From: Saccharothrix ecbatanensis
GTDB taxonomy: Bacteria; Actinomycetota; Actinomycetes; Mycobacteriales; Pseudonocardiaceae
Direction: 5' to 3'
Assembly (NCBI RefSeq): GCF_014205015.1
Contig: NZ_JACHMO010000001.1
Span: 2,666,001 to 2,730,000 of the forward strand
Length of the DNA stretch: 64,000 nt
The stretch's first letter is position 1. The number at the start of each line of letters is the position of its first letter. The notes beneath the pieces are model-generated. The model did not search any database, was not told the origin of the DNA, and saw only the letters and a list, made by a program, of their open reading frames with translations. The position numbers and the translations under genes are program-made. Below are positions 8,970 through 17,022 of the stretch, piece after piece.

Positions 8970-11186
8970 TCAGCGGGCGTAGTACACGTCCGGCCACGGC
9001 GCGGACACGGTGCCGCTCCCGATGTGGAAGCTCGGGTGCGGCGGCTGGTTGTAGGCGGTGTTCTGCCACGCGATGGCGACCCGGTACATCGTGTCGTGCA
9101 TCAACGTGGGGATGCGGCGGTCCGTCTGGTGCGGGGTGGAGTAGATCCGCAGCGCGGAGTTGTCCGAGGTCCGCCAGACGACCTCCTCGCGCCAGTCGCC
9201 CAGGATGTCGCCGGACAGGGCGGGGGTGGCCTTGGTGCCGTTGTTCGAGGCCACGCCGCTGCCGGTGAGCAGCCGGGTGTCGCCGGACGTGCCGTACTTG
9301 TCGATCCTGGTCTGGTCGAGCAGCTCGCGGGACGAGTCGCCGTCCCACCAGATCAGGAAGTTCGCCGACGACGGCTTGCGGGCGATGCCGGTGCCGCTGG
9401 TGTTGCGCAGCTGGGTGTCCGCGCTCGACCACGACTCCGCGCCGGGGCTGCCCGCGTAGATGTCGGCCGAGATGCCGCGGCCGTTGTCACCGGCCGGGGC
9501 GGTGGTCCACAACCGCTGACCGGTCCGGGCGTCGGCGAACCACGAGCCGGGCTTGGACGAGTCCTCGGAGACCTTGTAGTACTCCAGGCCCGGACGTGAC
9601 GGGTCGAGGTCGCCGAGGTGCGCGGCGTCGCCGTGGCCGAGGCCGGTGGTCCACAGACCGCGGCCGGTGTCGTCGATGGTGGCCGCGCCGTAGACGATCT
9701 CGTCCCGGCCGTCCTGGTCCACGTCGCCGATGGTCAGCGAGTGGTTGCCCTGACCCGCGTAACCGCTGTTGCCGGAGGTGTTCGAGTCGAACGTCCACCG
9801 CTTGACCAGCGCGCCGTTGCGGAAGTCCCACGCGGCGACGACGGCACGCGTGTAGTAGCCGCGGGCCATGATCAGGCTGGGCCGTGCGCCGTCCAGGTAC
9901 GCGGTGCCGGCCAGGAACCGGTCGACCCGGTTGCCGTAGCTGTCACCCCAGGACGAGACCGTGCCGCGCGGCGGGTCGTAGTTCACCGTGGACATCGCCG
10001 CACCGGTCTGACCGTTGAACATGGTCAGGAATTCCGGCCCGGTCAGGATGTAACCGGACGAATTGCGGTGATCGGCGGTGGAACTCCCGATCACGGTGCC
10101 GCGACCGTCACGGGTGCCGTCCGCGGTCTTCATGGCGACCTCGGCGCGGCCGTCACCGTCGTAGTCGTACACCTGGAACTGGGTGTAGTGCGCGCCCGCC
10201 CGGATGTTCCGGCCCAGGTCGATGCGCCACATGCGGGTGCCGTCGAGCCGGTACGCGTCGATGTAGACGTTCCCGGTCACGCCCGACTGCGAGTTGTCCT
10301 TCGCGTTGTCCGGGTCCCACTTCAGCACGAACTCGTAGTCGCCGTCGCCGTCCAGGTCGCCGACGCTCGCGTCGTTCGCGCTGTACCCGACGCCCGGTGA
10401 CTGGATCGGCACGTCCCGGTAGCCCGCGCCGAACGAGAGCGAGGGTGGGGACGCCGGCTGCTCGGACCCGTTCACGATGGCGCTCACCGTGTAGGTGGCG
10501 TCCGCGGGCGCGCCGTTGTCCAGGTAGTTGGTGGACGCCGTGATCGGCGTGCTCGTGATCCTGGTCGAGCCCCGGTACACGAGGAACGACACGTTGGACG
10601 GGTCGCCGGCCAGCAGCCGCCAGCTGACGAGGTTGCCGGTGCCCGAACGGACGCTCACCACACCGCGGTCCAGCCGCTCGGCCTGCTTGCGACCGGTCGG
10701 GTCGGCCGGGCCGGGCTGCTGGGTCGTGGAGGACGGCGGCGTGGTCGTGGTCGTCGGCGTGGGGTCGACGGCGCCGGTGCACGTGACGCCGTTGAGCGTG
10801 AAGGTCGTGGGCACGCCGACCTGGTCGCCGGTCATCGTGGCGTTGAAGCCGAACGACGCCGTGCCGCCGGTCGGGATGACCCGGTTCCAGTCCACGTTGG
10901 ACGCCGTCACGCTCGCGCCGTCGGAGTCGAACGTCGCGTTCCACCCCTGGCCCATGCGCTCGGAGCCGGGGAACGCCCAGGCGAGTCGCCACCCGTCCAC
11001 CAGGTCGCCGACGTTCCTGATCGTCACGTTGGCGGAGAACCCGCCCTGCCACTTGTTCTGCACCGTGTAGTCGACCCCGCAGCCGGGGGCCGCCGACGCC
11101 ACGCCGACCATCACCGTGCCGCCGGTCAGTGCGATGACCGCCGTGGCGGCGCCGATCGCGCGCACTCTGAACGAGTTGGTGAGCAC
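8970..11186 (-). CDS. Secreted CBM2-PL11 rhamnogalacturonan lyase
   Basis: A 738-residue secreted enzyme. A signal peptide spans about residues 1-33 (ends ASAAP). A CBM2 cellulose-binding module follows, residues ~34-138 (starts CGVDYTVQNKWQGGFSANV, disulfide partner Cys in NGVTCTG). A Thr/Pro linker leads to a PL11 rhamnogalacturonan lyase domain. Calcium-binding DxDxDG repeats (GDLDGDGDYEFVLKWDPDN, YDYDGDGRAEVAMKTADG, DVDQDGRDEIVYGA) mark the beta-propeller of YesW/YesX-type lyases, which cleave the rhamnose-galacturonate backbone of RG-I pectin. Start is GTG at 11186 after AAGGAG. The promoter region holds a CebR-type palindrome (11206-11225) and a TTGAAGCGTTCAA site (11281-11293), so cellobiose and rhamnose-type signals may both act here. 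Confidence 0.93.
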   Translation of the reverse strand: MLTNSFRVRAIGAATAVIALTGGTVMVGVASAAPGCGVDYTVQNKWQGGFSANVTIRNVGDLVDGWRLAWAFPGSERMGQGWNATFDSDGASVTASNVDWNRVIPTGGTASFGFNATMTGDQVGVPTTFTLNGVTCTGAVDPTPTTTTTPPSSTTQQPGPADPTGRKQAERLDRGVVSVRSGTGNLVSWRLLAGDPSNVSFLVYRGSTRITSTPITASTNYLDNGAPADATYTVSAIVNGSEQPASPPSLSFGAGYRDVPIQSPGVGYSANDASVGDLDGDGDYEFVLKWDPDNAKDNSQSGVTGNVYIDAYRLDGTRMWRIDLGRNIRAGAHYTQFQVYDYDGDGRAEVAMKTADGTRDGRGTVIGSSTADHRNSSGYILTGPEFLTMFNGQTGAAMSTVNYDPPRGTVSSWGDSYGNRVDRFLAGTAYLDGARPSLIMARGYYTRAVVAAWDFRNGALVKRWTFDSNTSGNSGYAGQGNHSLTIGDVDQDGRDEIVYGAATIDDTGRGLWTTGLGHGDAAHLGDLDPSRPGLEYYKVSEDSSKPGSWFADARTGQRLWTTAPAGDNGRGISADIYAGSPGAESWSSADTQLRNTSGTGIARKPSSANFLIWWDGDSSRELLDQTRIDKYGTSGDTRLLTGSGVASNNGTKATPALSGDILGDWREEVVWRTSDNSALRIYSTPHQTDRRIPTLMHDTMYRVAIAWQNTAYNQPPHPSFHIGSGTVSAPWPDVYYAR

Positions 11187-11205
11187 CGTTGCTCCTTCGT
11201 CGTTG

Positions 11206-11225
11206 TTCTGGGAGCGCTCCCAGAA
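11206..11225. promoter_or_regulatory. CebR-type operator upstream of CBM2-PL11
   Basis: A perfect 20-bp palindrome TTCTGGGAGCGCTCCCAGAA, 20 bases upstream of the lyase start codon. Its core TGGGAGCGCTCCCA equals the known consensus bound by the LacI-family cellobiose regulator CebR in Streptomyces. The same 20 bp occurs at 47674-47693. Confidence 0.85.
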
Positions 11226-11280
11226 GTGCCCAGGGTAACGCCCAAATGGGGCACATGACAGTCACCTGGTCAAGATTGCG

Positions 11281-11293
11281 TTGAAGCGTTCAA
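11281..11293. promoter_or_regulatory. Candidate operator of the local LacI regulator
   Basis: The near-palindrome TTGAAGCGTTCAA lies between the 3' end of lacI and the CebR-type site of the lyase gene. It matches the TTGAAnCGnTTCAA-like sites at 12387, 18326 and 18424 with one base fewer in the centre. Assignment by pattern only. Confidence 0.55.
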
Positions 11294-11302
11294 ACGCGCC
11301 GT

Positions 11303-12346
11303 TCACCGGTACCGACGACGCACCCGGGGCACCCGCCTGCTCGACTCGCGGACGACCAGTTCGGGGGCGAAGAGCACGTGCCGGTGCGTGTGCTCGGCCG
11401 GTCGCAACGTCTCCTCGATCACCAGCTCCGCCCCGGTTCGGCCGATCAGCTGGCGCGGCTGGCGCACCGAGGTGAGCGGCACGGCAGCGGCGGCGGCGAA
11501 GTCGATGTCGTCGTAGCCGACGATCGCGATCTCCTGCGGCACCCGCACGCCGGCCCGCACCAGCACTTGGAGCACGCCGAGCGCGAGCAGGTCGTTGGCG
11601 CAGAACACCGCGTCCGGCCGGGTGCGCGGGGGACGGGCCAGCAGCTGCTCGCCGGCGCGCTGCCCGGACACCACGTTGAGCGCCGGCACCTTCAGCTCCT
11701 CCAGCACGCCCTCCTCACGGCCGGCCTTGCGCACCGCGTCCACCGCGCCCTGGTGCCGCTGCCGGGCCTGGTGGATGCGGGACGGCCCGTTGACCATCAC
11801 GATCCGCTCGTAGCCCTCGGCCAGCAGGTGGGTGACGGCGGTCTCGCCACCCGCCCGGTCGTCCACGGCCACCGCGCACAGGTCGGGGTCGACGGTCGGG
11901 TGGTCGAGCAGCACGACCGAGATGCCCCGCTCGCGCAGCCTCCGCACGGGGGCGAGGTCGCTGTCGACGGGCGTGATCAGCACGCCGTGCACCCGCTGCT
12001 CGGCCAGCAGCTCCACGTGCCGCGCCTCGCGCTGCGCCGACTCGTCGCTGTTGCACAGGATCACCGCGTGCCCGGCGTCGCTGGCGGTGTCCTCGACCCC
12101 GCGCGCGACGTCGGTGAAGAACGGGTTGCCCACGTCGAGGACCACGAGCCCGATGGCGCGCGGCGTGCCCGAACGCAGCTGACGGGCGGCGTCGTTGCGG
12201 ACGAAACCCAGCTCGACGATCGCGCCCAGGACGCGGTCCCTGGTGGCCGGCGCGACGACCTCGGGGCGGTTCAGGACGTTGGAGACCGTGCCGACGGACA
12301 CCTTCGCGCGCGCGGCCACGTCGCGGATGCTCACCGGCAACGCCAC
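11303..12346 (-). CDS. LacI-family transcriptional regulator
   Basis: 347 residues. The N-terminal LacI helix-turn-helix is at residues 6-30 (IRDVAARAKVSVGTVSNVLN), with a hinge helix near 50-60. A periplasmic-binding-protein-like ligand domain follows (GLVVLDVGNPFFTDVARGVE; AIVGYDDIDFAAAAAVPLTSV). The GTG start at 12346 has GAGGAGG upstream. The gene sits between the CBM2-PL11 gene and the mutarotase/transport operon, and a candidate site (12387-12400) lies just upstream of it, which suggests autoregulation. The likely effector is rhamnose or a rhamnogalacturonan oligosaccharide, inferred from the neighbours. It probably does not bind the CebR-type boxes, because none lies at its own promoter. 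Confidence 0.9.
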   Translation of the reverse strand: MALPVSIRDVAARAKVSVGTVSNVLNRPEVVAPATRDRVLGAIVELGFVRNDAARQLRSGTPRAIGLVVLDVGNPFFTDVARGVEDTASDAGHAVILCNSDESAQREARHVELLAEQRVHGVLITPVDSDLAPVRRLRERGISVVLLDHPTVDPDLCAVAVDDRAGGETAVTHLLAEGYERIVMVNGPSRIHQARQRHQGAVDAVRKAGREEGVLEELKVPALNVVSGQRAGEQLLARPPRTRPDAVFCANDLLALGVLQVLVRAGVRVPQEIAIVGYDDIDFAAAAAVPLTSVRQPRQLIGRTGAELVIEETLRPAEHTHRHVLFAPELVVRESSRRVPRVRRRYR

Positions 12347-12386
12347 CGTGCCTCCTCGGCGGGCCGCAGTACCCGACCCCGTTGGA

Positions 12387-12400
12387 TCAAAACCGTTTCA
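12387..12400. promoter_or_regulatory. Candidate LacI autoregulatory site
   Basis: On the minus strand this reads TGAAACGGTTTTGA, sharing the TGAAACGGTT core with 18424-18437. It lies 41-54 bases upstream of the lacI start and just past the mutarotase stop. Confidence 0.5.
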
Positions 12401-12423
12401 CAGCCCAATGGTCCAGTCCAGTG

Positions 12424-12771
12424 TCAGTCCAGGTGGAAGACCTCCGTCAGCGGCTTCATGGCCTCGTCGGGATGCCTGCCGTCCAAGGCGACGAAGAACT
12501 CGGCCATCTCCGTCTGCCACCGGTCGTTCACCTCGCGGTCGCGCATGCCGCGCTGGGCCGCGTCCCAGTCCGGCGTCTCCAGGTAGCCGACGAGCAGCCC
12601 GTCGTCGGCCAGGAAGAGGCTGTAGTTGCCCCAGCCCGTCTCGCGCAGCGCCTCCCGCATCTCCGGCCACACCTCGCGGTGCCGCTCCCGGTACTCCTCC
12701 AGCCGCTCCGGACGCACCCGGAGCAGGAAGCACACACGTCGCACGTCGACCTCCGCCATAGAACGTTTCAC
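12424..12771 (-). CDS. rhaM: L-rhamnose mutarotase
   Basis: A 115-residue dimeric alpha/beta-barrel protein of the RhaM/RhaU family, which interconverts the anomers of L-rhamnose. VCFLLRVRPERLEEYRERH with VWPEM and the C-terminal FHLD ending are family hallmarks. The GTG at 12771 overlaps the stop of the upstream gene (GTGA). The internal ATG at 12759 would give a 111-residue protein and is nearly as plausible; neither has a strong ribosome-binding site. Its presence is the best evidence that the operon handles rhamnose released from RG-I. Confidence 0.92.
   Translation of the reverse strand: MKRSMAEVDVRRVCFLLRVRPERLEEYRERHREVWPEMREALRETGWGNYSLFLADDGLLVGYLETPDWDAAQRGMRDREVNDRWQTEMAEFFVALDGRHPDEAMKPLTEVFHLD
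12759..12770. promoter_or_regulatory. Weak LacI-like site over mutarotase start
   Basis: The minus strand reads TGAAACGTTCTA, close to the other TGAAACG(G)TTC sites, but it overlaps the mutarotase start codon inside the operon. It could be fortuitous, or a roadblock site. Confidence 0.25.
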
Positions 12772-14606
12772 AAGGACAGGGCTTCACGGCTGCGCACGCC
12801 GTCGTAGAACGCCACCCGCACGGTGATCTCCCGCTCCTGGCCAGGCGCGAGCACCACGGGCGCATCCCACGCGAGGGCGGAGCCGATGCCCTGGTACTGC
12901 CCGACCCGCACGAACCACGGGTCGGTCGGACCCGACACCACGGCCGTCCACGGGCGCACCGGGTCACCGACCACGACCGCGACCCACGGCGCGGTGCTTC
13001 CGTTGACCTCCTCCTCCCCCACGCCGTTCGGGCTGTGCACCCGCACGTACATCGGATCGAGGTCGGGCAGCCGCCAGAACCAGCCGCCGTAGCCCGCGCC
13101 CGCCCGGCCCTTGCTCCCGGGACTGTGCAGCACCACGTCGTCCTCGGCGGTCAGCACGCTGGTCCACTCCAGCTCCCAGCCGTCGGTCAGCATCCGGCGG
13201 CGGACGCGGCGGCGTTCGCGCAGCATCGCCTTTCCCGCCGAGTCGCACCAGGCCAGCTCGCCGGGGCCGGACTCCTCGACCCGGCCCAGCTCCCCCGGCA
13301 CGTAACCCTGGCCGGGCACGTAGTTCCGCCCGCCCCACAGGTTGACGCCGTTGACGTCGGGCAGCGCCAGGCCGATGCCCCGGTGCCACTGGTGGTCGTC
13401 CGGGTGCTCGCCGGTGACCACGACCCCGCCGAGCGTGCGCACGGGGTGCAGCGCCGGTCGGGGCACGACCAGTGGCAGCCGCACGCTGTCCCAGCCGTAC
13501 CGGGCGACGCCGCCCAGCGGCGACCACGGCGCCTCCAGTTCGGCGAACGTGCGCAGGTGCTCGGCGGCCTTGGCCACCACGTGGTCCACTCCGTCGACGT
13601 CCACCCGCTTGCCGTTGCGGCGCAACCACGCCGGGTCGATCGGCACCGGATCGGGCGCGGTGCGCACCGCCTCCAGCACCCGCATGAACCCGCCCGTCGC
13701 GGCCAAGGGCGAGTGCAGCGGCACCGCGGGATCCTTGAGGTGGGCCAGCAGGTTCCGCAGTGGGCTGTCGTGCCGGTACCGCTCCTCGATGCCGTCGATC
13801 ACCAGCCGGTGCTGGGTGTAGTGCAGTTCAGCGCGCTTGCGGCTGCCGTGCACGACGAGCACCGGCTCCCGCACGACCTCGGCGCACAGCGTCACCGCGA
13901 CCACGACGACCGTGCCGTTGCGGGTGCGCAGCCGCAGGCAGGAGGTGTCGTCGGCCTCGATGTCGCGGGCGCGCAACAACTCCAGCTCGACGTCGTCCAC
14001 GTCGTCCACGCCCGTGCTGTCGTCCAACGCCAGCGCGGTGGCGATGCCGTGCGCGAACGGGTTGGTCAACGCTCCGTCCACCACGGGCACGCCGTCGAGC
14101 GTGCGACGACCGGCCCACGTCGCGCGGGTGTAGTAGGCGTCGTCGCGCGACCACGTGCCGCGCACGCCGATGCCCCTGATCTCGCCCAACGTGCCCAAGC
14201 GCATCAGCTCGGCCAGCCGGTGCACGGCGTGCGAGCCCAGGCTCTGGAAGCCGACCTGGACCAGCCTGCCCTCGGACCGCTCGACCAGCCCGTGCCAGTC
14301 GGCGAGCGTCGGCGTGGGCGGTTTCTCCAGCAGCAGGTGCGCGCCGGCGTCCAGGACCTGGTGCGCCAACGGCACATGGGTGTGCAGGGGCGTGGACACG
14401 ATGCCGATGTCCGCGCCGCGCAGCAACGTCGACAGGTCCGCGTCCACCGGCCGGTCGCCGATGATCCGCCGGGCCTCGTCGTCCAGCGCGCCGACCTCGC
14501 ACACGCCCGCCAGCCGCACCAGCCCTTCGGCCTCCAGCGCGGCGATCTCCCGCAGGTACAGCCGCCCGTAACCGGAAGCCCCGGCGAGCACCACCCGCGG
14601 CGTCAC
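12768..14606 (-). CDS. Gfo/Idh/MocA-type oxidoreductase fused to DUF6807 (PmoA-like) domain
   Basis: 612 residues in two parts. Residues 1-~335 form a Gfo/Idh/MocA-type NAD(P)-dependent sugar oxidoreductase: the Rossmann start VVLAGASGYGRLYLREI, the EKPP motif (HLLLEKPPTPTLADWHG) and GVDHVVAKAAEHLRTF. Residues ~355-612 match the DUF6807/PmoA-like beta-sandwich family (HPVRTLGGVVVTGEHPDDHQWHRGIGLAL, VNLWGGRNYV). DUF6807 proteins occur in sugar-catabolic clusters, but their reaction is unsettled. The gene overlaps both neighbours by 4 bp, so it is an integral member of the uptake operon, presumably acting on an imported unsaturated or rhamnosyl sugar (inference). Confidence 0.85.
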   Translation of the reverse strand: MTPRVVLAGASGYGRLYLREIAALEAEGLVRLAGVCEVGALDDEARRIIGDRPVDADLSTLLRGADIGIVSTPLHTHVPLAHQVLDAGAHLLLEKPPTPTLADWHGLVERSEGRLVQVGFQSLGSHAVHRLAELMRLGTLGEIRGIGVRGTWSRDDAYYTRATWAGRRTLDGVPVVDGALTNPFAHGIATALALDDSTGVDDVDDVELELLRARDIEADDTSCLRLRTRNGTVVVVAVTLCAEVVREPVLVVHGSRKRAELHYTQHRLVIDGIEERYRHDSPLRNLLAHLKDPAVPLHSPLAATGGFMRVLEAVRTAPDPVPIDPAWLRRNGKRVDVDGVDHVVAKAAEHLRTFAELEAPWSPLGGVARYGWDSVRLPLVVPRPALHPVRTLGGVVVTGEHPDDHQWHRGIGLALPDVNGVNLWGGRNYVPGQGYVPGELGRVEESGPGELAWCDSAGKAMLRERRRVRRRMLTDGWELEWTSVLTAEDDVVLHSPGSKGRAGAGYGGWFWRLPDLDPMYVRVHSPNGVGEEEVNGSTAPWVAVVVGDPVRPWTAVVSGPTDPWFVRVGQYQGIGSALAWDAPVVLAPGQEREITVRVAFYDGVRSREALSL

Positions 14607-15169
14607 CGGCGTTCCACGGCAACCGCGGCGAACACCAGCAGACCCGGCACGATGATGACGAACGCGGGCGCCTGAGCGACCACCAGCACCGCGATCACCA
14701 GCGCGACGACCAGGTACGCGTACCCGACCCAGTCACGCGAAGGGTCGGCCAGCGACACGGCCCACCGGTCACCCGGACTCCACCGTGCCGCCGTCCGCAG
14801 CAGCACCAGCACCAGTCCTGCCAAAGCCAGCCCGATCACCGGACCTAGGACGGAAGCACCCGGGAGCCCGCCCAGCACCGCCAGCACGTCCATCACGCCG
14901 ACCGCCAGCACCACCACCGGGACCACGACCGCGACCGGGTCGCGCAGCGCCTGACCCAGCAACACGACGAACCGCCGCACCGTGGGTGTGCGGCCACCGT
15001 CGACCAACTCGCGCAGCAGCACCGCACCCGCCGCCGCGGCGGGCAACGCCGTCAGCACCGGAAGCGACGCTACGGTCACCAGCACCCCGATCAGCAGCAC
15101 CTCGGCCAACAACGCCAAAGGCCGCACCCACGGGCTCATCGCCCCCTGCTCCCGCATAGCGCCCCTCAC
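14603..15169 (-). CDS. YesL-like (DUF624) membrane protein
   Basis: A 188-residue integral membrane protein with about five hydrophobic helices. The first reads LLIGVLVTVASLPVLTALPAAAAGAVLLRELVDG and resembles the YesL/DUF624 helix (SLPVVTIGPA...AL...LVRG). In Bacillus subtilis yesL is part of the yes rhamnogalacturonan operon, so the context agrees. Its function is unknown, possibly accessory to the sugar permease. The GTG at 15169 overlaps the permease stop by 4 bp; an ATG at 15157 is an alternative. Confidence 0.7.
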   Translation of the reverse strand: MRGAMREQGAMSPWVRPLALLAEVLLIGVLVTVASLPVLTALPAAAAGAVLLRELVDGGRTPTVRRFVVLLGQALRDPVAVVVPVVVLAVGVMDVLAVLGGLPGASVLGPVIGLALAGLVLVLLRTAARWSPGDRWAVSLADPSRDWVGYAYLVVALVIAVLVVAQAPAFVIIVPGLLVFAAVAVERR

Positions 15170-16065
15170 CCCTTGAGACCGGACGTCGCCACACCTTCGA
15201 CCAGGAATCGCTGGAACGCCAGGAAGAACAGCCCGATCGGCAGCAGCGCGAGCACCGACATGGCGAACATCGGCCCGAACGCCGACTGCGACGCCTGGTC
15301 GATGAACAGCTGCAACGCCAACGGCAGGGTGAACATCTCCGGGTCGTTGAGGTAGATCAACTGGCTGAAGAAGTCGTTCCAGGTCCAGATGAACGTGAAG
15401 ATCGCGGTGGTGATCAGGGCCGGCCGCAGCAGCGGCAGGATCACGTGCCGGAACACCCCGATCGGACCGCAGCCGTCCAGCGTCGCCGCCTCGTCCAGCT
15501 CACGCGGCAGCGAGCGGATGAACTGGACCATCAGGAAGATGAAGAACGCGTCGGTGGCCAGGAACTTCGGCAGCACCAGCGGCCAGAAGGTGTTCACCAT
15601 CTCCATCTGCTGGAAGATCACGTACTGCGGGATCAGCACCACGTGCTGCGGCAGCATGATCGTGATCATCATGAACCCGAACATCGGACCGCGACCGCGG
15701 AAGTGCAGCCGGCCGAACGCGTAGGCCGCGAGCGAGCACGACAGCACGTTGCCGACGACCGCGCCGACCGAGATCATCAGCGAGTTCCAGAAGTAGTGCA
15801 GGACGCCGAACTCGCCGACGCCGTCGAACACCTCGGCGTAGTTCTCGCCGGTCGGGTCCCGCGGCAGCAGCGCGAGCGTCGAGACCACCTCCGTCGCCGG
15901 CTTGAACGACGTGGAGACCAGCCAGACCACCGGGTACAGCAGGACCAGGAGGACGCCGATGACCAGGACGTGCCACACGGCCTTCTTGGGCCACCCGGAT
16001 TTCGCCGGCTCGGCTTTCGACGGCTTGGACGTGGACGACACCGGTGTCCCGGATGCGGCAGTCAT
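15166..16065 (-). CDS. Carbohydrate ABC transporter permease (MalG/YesQ-like)
   Basis: 299 residues with six predicted membrane helices and the inner-membrane permease EAA loop (ELDEAATLDGCGPIGVFRHVILPLL), which docks with the ATPase. It begins with a ~25-residue Ser/Lys-rich tail before the first helix. The ATG at 16065 is used; a TTG at 16074 overlaps the upstream stop and is possible. It pairs with the permease at 16071 and the binding protein at 17023. No ATPase gene is present, so a shared MsiK-type ATPase elsewhere is expected. Confidence 0.92.
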   Translation of the reverse strand: MTAASGTPVSSTSKPSKAEPAKSGWPKKAVWHVLVIGVLLVLLYPVVWLVSTSFKPATEVVSTLALLPRDPTGENYAEVFDGVGEFGVLHYFWNSLMISVGAVVGNVLSCSLAAYAFGRLHFRGRGPMFGFMMITIMLPQHVVLIPQYVIFQQMEMVNTFWPLVLPKFLATDAFFIFLMVQFIRSLPRELDEAATLDGCGPIGVFRHVILPLLRPALITTAIFTFIWTWNDFFSQLIYLNDPEMFTLPLALQLFIDQASQSAFGPMFAMSVLALLPIGLFFLAFQRFLVEGVATSGLKG

Positions 16066-16070
16066 CGTGC

Positions 16071-17021
16071 TCAACGGTCCTCCCCCGCGTAGAACACCCA
16101 GCGCCGGGCGCTGCGGAACACCAGCGCGGTCAGCACCGCGACCACGACGAGCAGCACCCAGGCCATCGCCGAGGCGTAGCCCATCCGGAAGTCGGTGAAC
16201 CCGCGCTGGTACAGGTAGAGCGGGTAGAGCAGGGTCGCGTCGCTGGGACCGCCTCGTCCGCTGCTCACCACGAACGCGCCGGTGAACGCCTGGAACGCGT
16301 GGATGGTCTCCAGCACCAGGTTGAACAGGATCACCGGCGACAGCATGGGCAGCGTGACGCTGAGGAACCGGCGGGCCGGCCCCGCGCCGTCGATCGCCGC
16401 CGCCTCGTACAGCTCCCGCGGCACCTGCTTCAGCCCGGCCAGGAAGATCACCATCGGCGCGCCGAACTGCCAAGCGGCCAGCGCCACCAGCGTGTAGAGC
16501 GCGTACTGGGGCTGGTCGACCCAGCCGCCGAGGTCGAGGCCGACCGAGGACAGCAGTCGGTCCACCGTGCCGTCGGTGGAGAACATCGCCCGCCACGCCA
16601 GCGCGACGCTCACGCTCGCGCCCAGCAGCGACGGCGCGTAGAACGCCGACCGGTACAGACCGACGCCCGAGCGCTGCCGGTTGAGCAGCATGGCCACCGC
16701 GAGCGCCAAGCCGAGCTTGAGCGGCACCGAGATCAGCACGTACTTGGTGGTGGTCCACGTCGCGTGCCAGAACCGCTCGTCGGCGGTGAACATGGTCACG
16801 TAGTTCTCGACGCCGATCCAGCTCGGCGCCTCGAACAGGTCGTAGTCGGTGAACGACAGGTACAGCGACGCCACCATCGGGCCGATGGTCAGCAGCGTCG
16901 CGCCGATGATCCACGGTGACAGGAACAGGTACGCCACGCCCTGGCCCCGCCGACGCCCGCGGGTGGCGGGCGCCGGCGGCGGTTCGACGACCTCGGGCCG
17001 CTTCACGAGGGATTGCGTCAC
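16071..17021 (-). CDS. Carbohydrate ABC transporter permease (MalF/YesP-like)
   Basis: 316 residues. A short Pro/Arg-rich N-terminus precedes six membrane helices, starting GVAYLFLSPWIIGATLLTIGP. The EAA loop reads ELYEAAAIDGAGPARRFLSVTLPML. GTG start at 17021, one base after the binding-protein stop. With the second permease it forms the channel for an oligosaccharide, probably rhamnogalacturonan-derived given the flanking PL11 lyases. Confidence 0.92.
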   Translation of the reverse strand: MTQSLVKRPEVVEPPPAPATRGRRRGQGVAYLFLSPWIIGATLLTIGPMVASLYLSFTDYDLFEAPSWIGVENYVTMFTADERFWHATWTTTKYVLISVPLKLGLALAVAMLLNRQRSGVGLYRSAFYAPSLLGASVSVALAWRAMFSTDGTVDRLLSSVGLDLGGWVDQPQYALYTLVALAAWQFGAPMVIFLAGLKQVPRELYEAAAIDGAGPARRFLSVTLPMLSPVILFNLVLETIHAFQAFTGAFVVSSGRGGPSDATLLYPLYLYQRGFTDFRMGYASAMAWVLLVVVAVLTALVFRSARRWVFYAGEDR

Positions 17022-17022
17022 G

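Noticed and set aside
11303..12346. The local LacI protein as the CebR that binds TGGGAGCGCTCCCA
   Set aside because: Its own promoter has a TGAAACGGTT-type site and not the CebR palindrome, and it is embedded in rhamnose genes; still not excluded without binding data.
13035..14675. Plus-strand 546-codon frame opposite the oxidoreductase-DUF6807 gene
   Set aside because: Low-complexity translation (HPH, RQQV) while the minus strand carries a clear Rossmann start.
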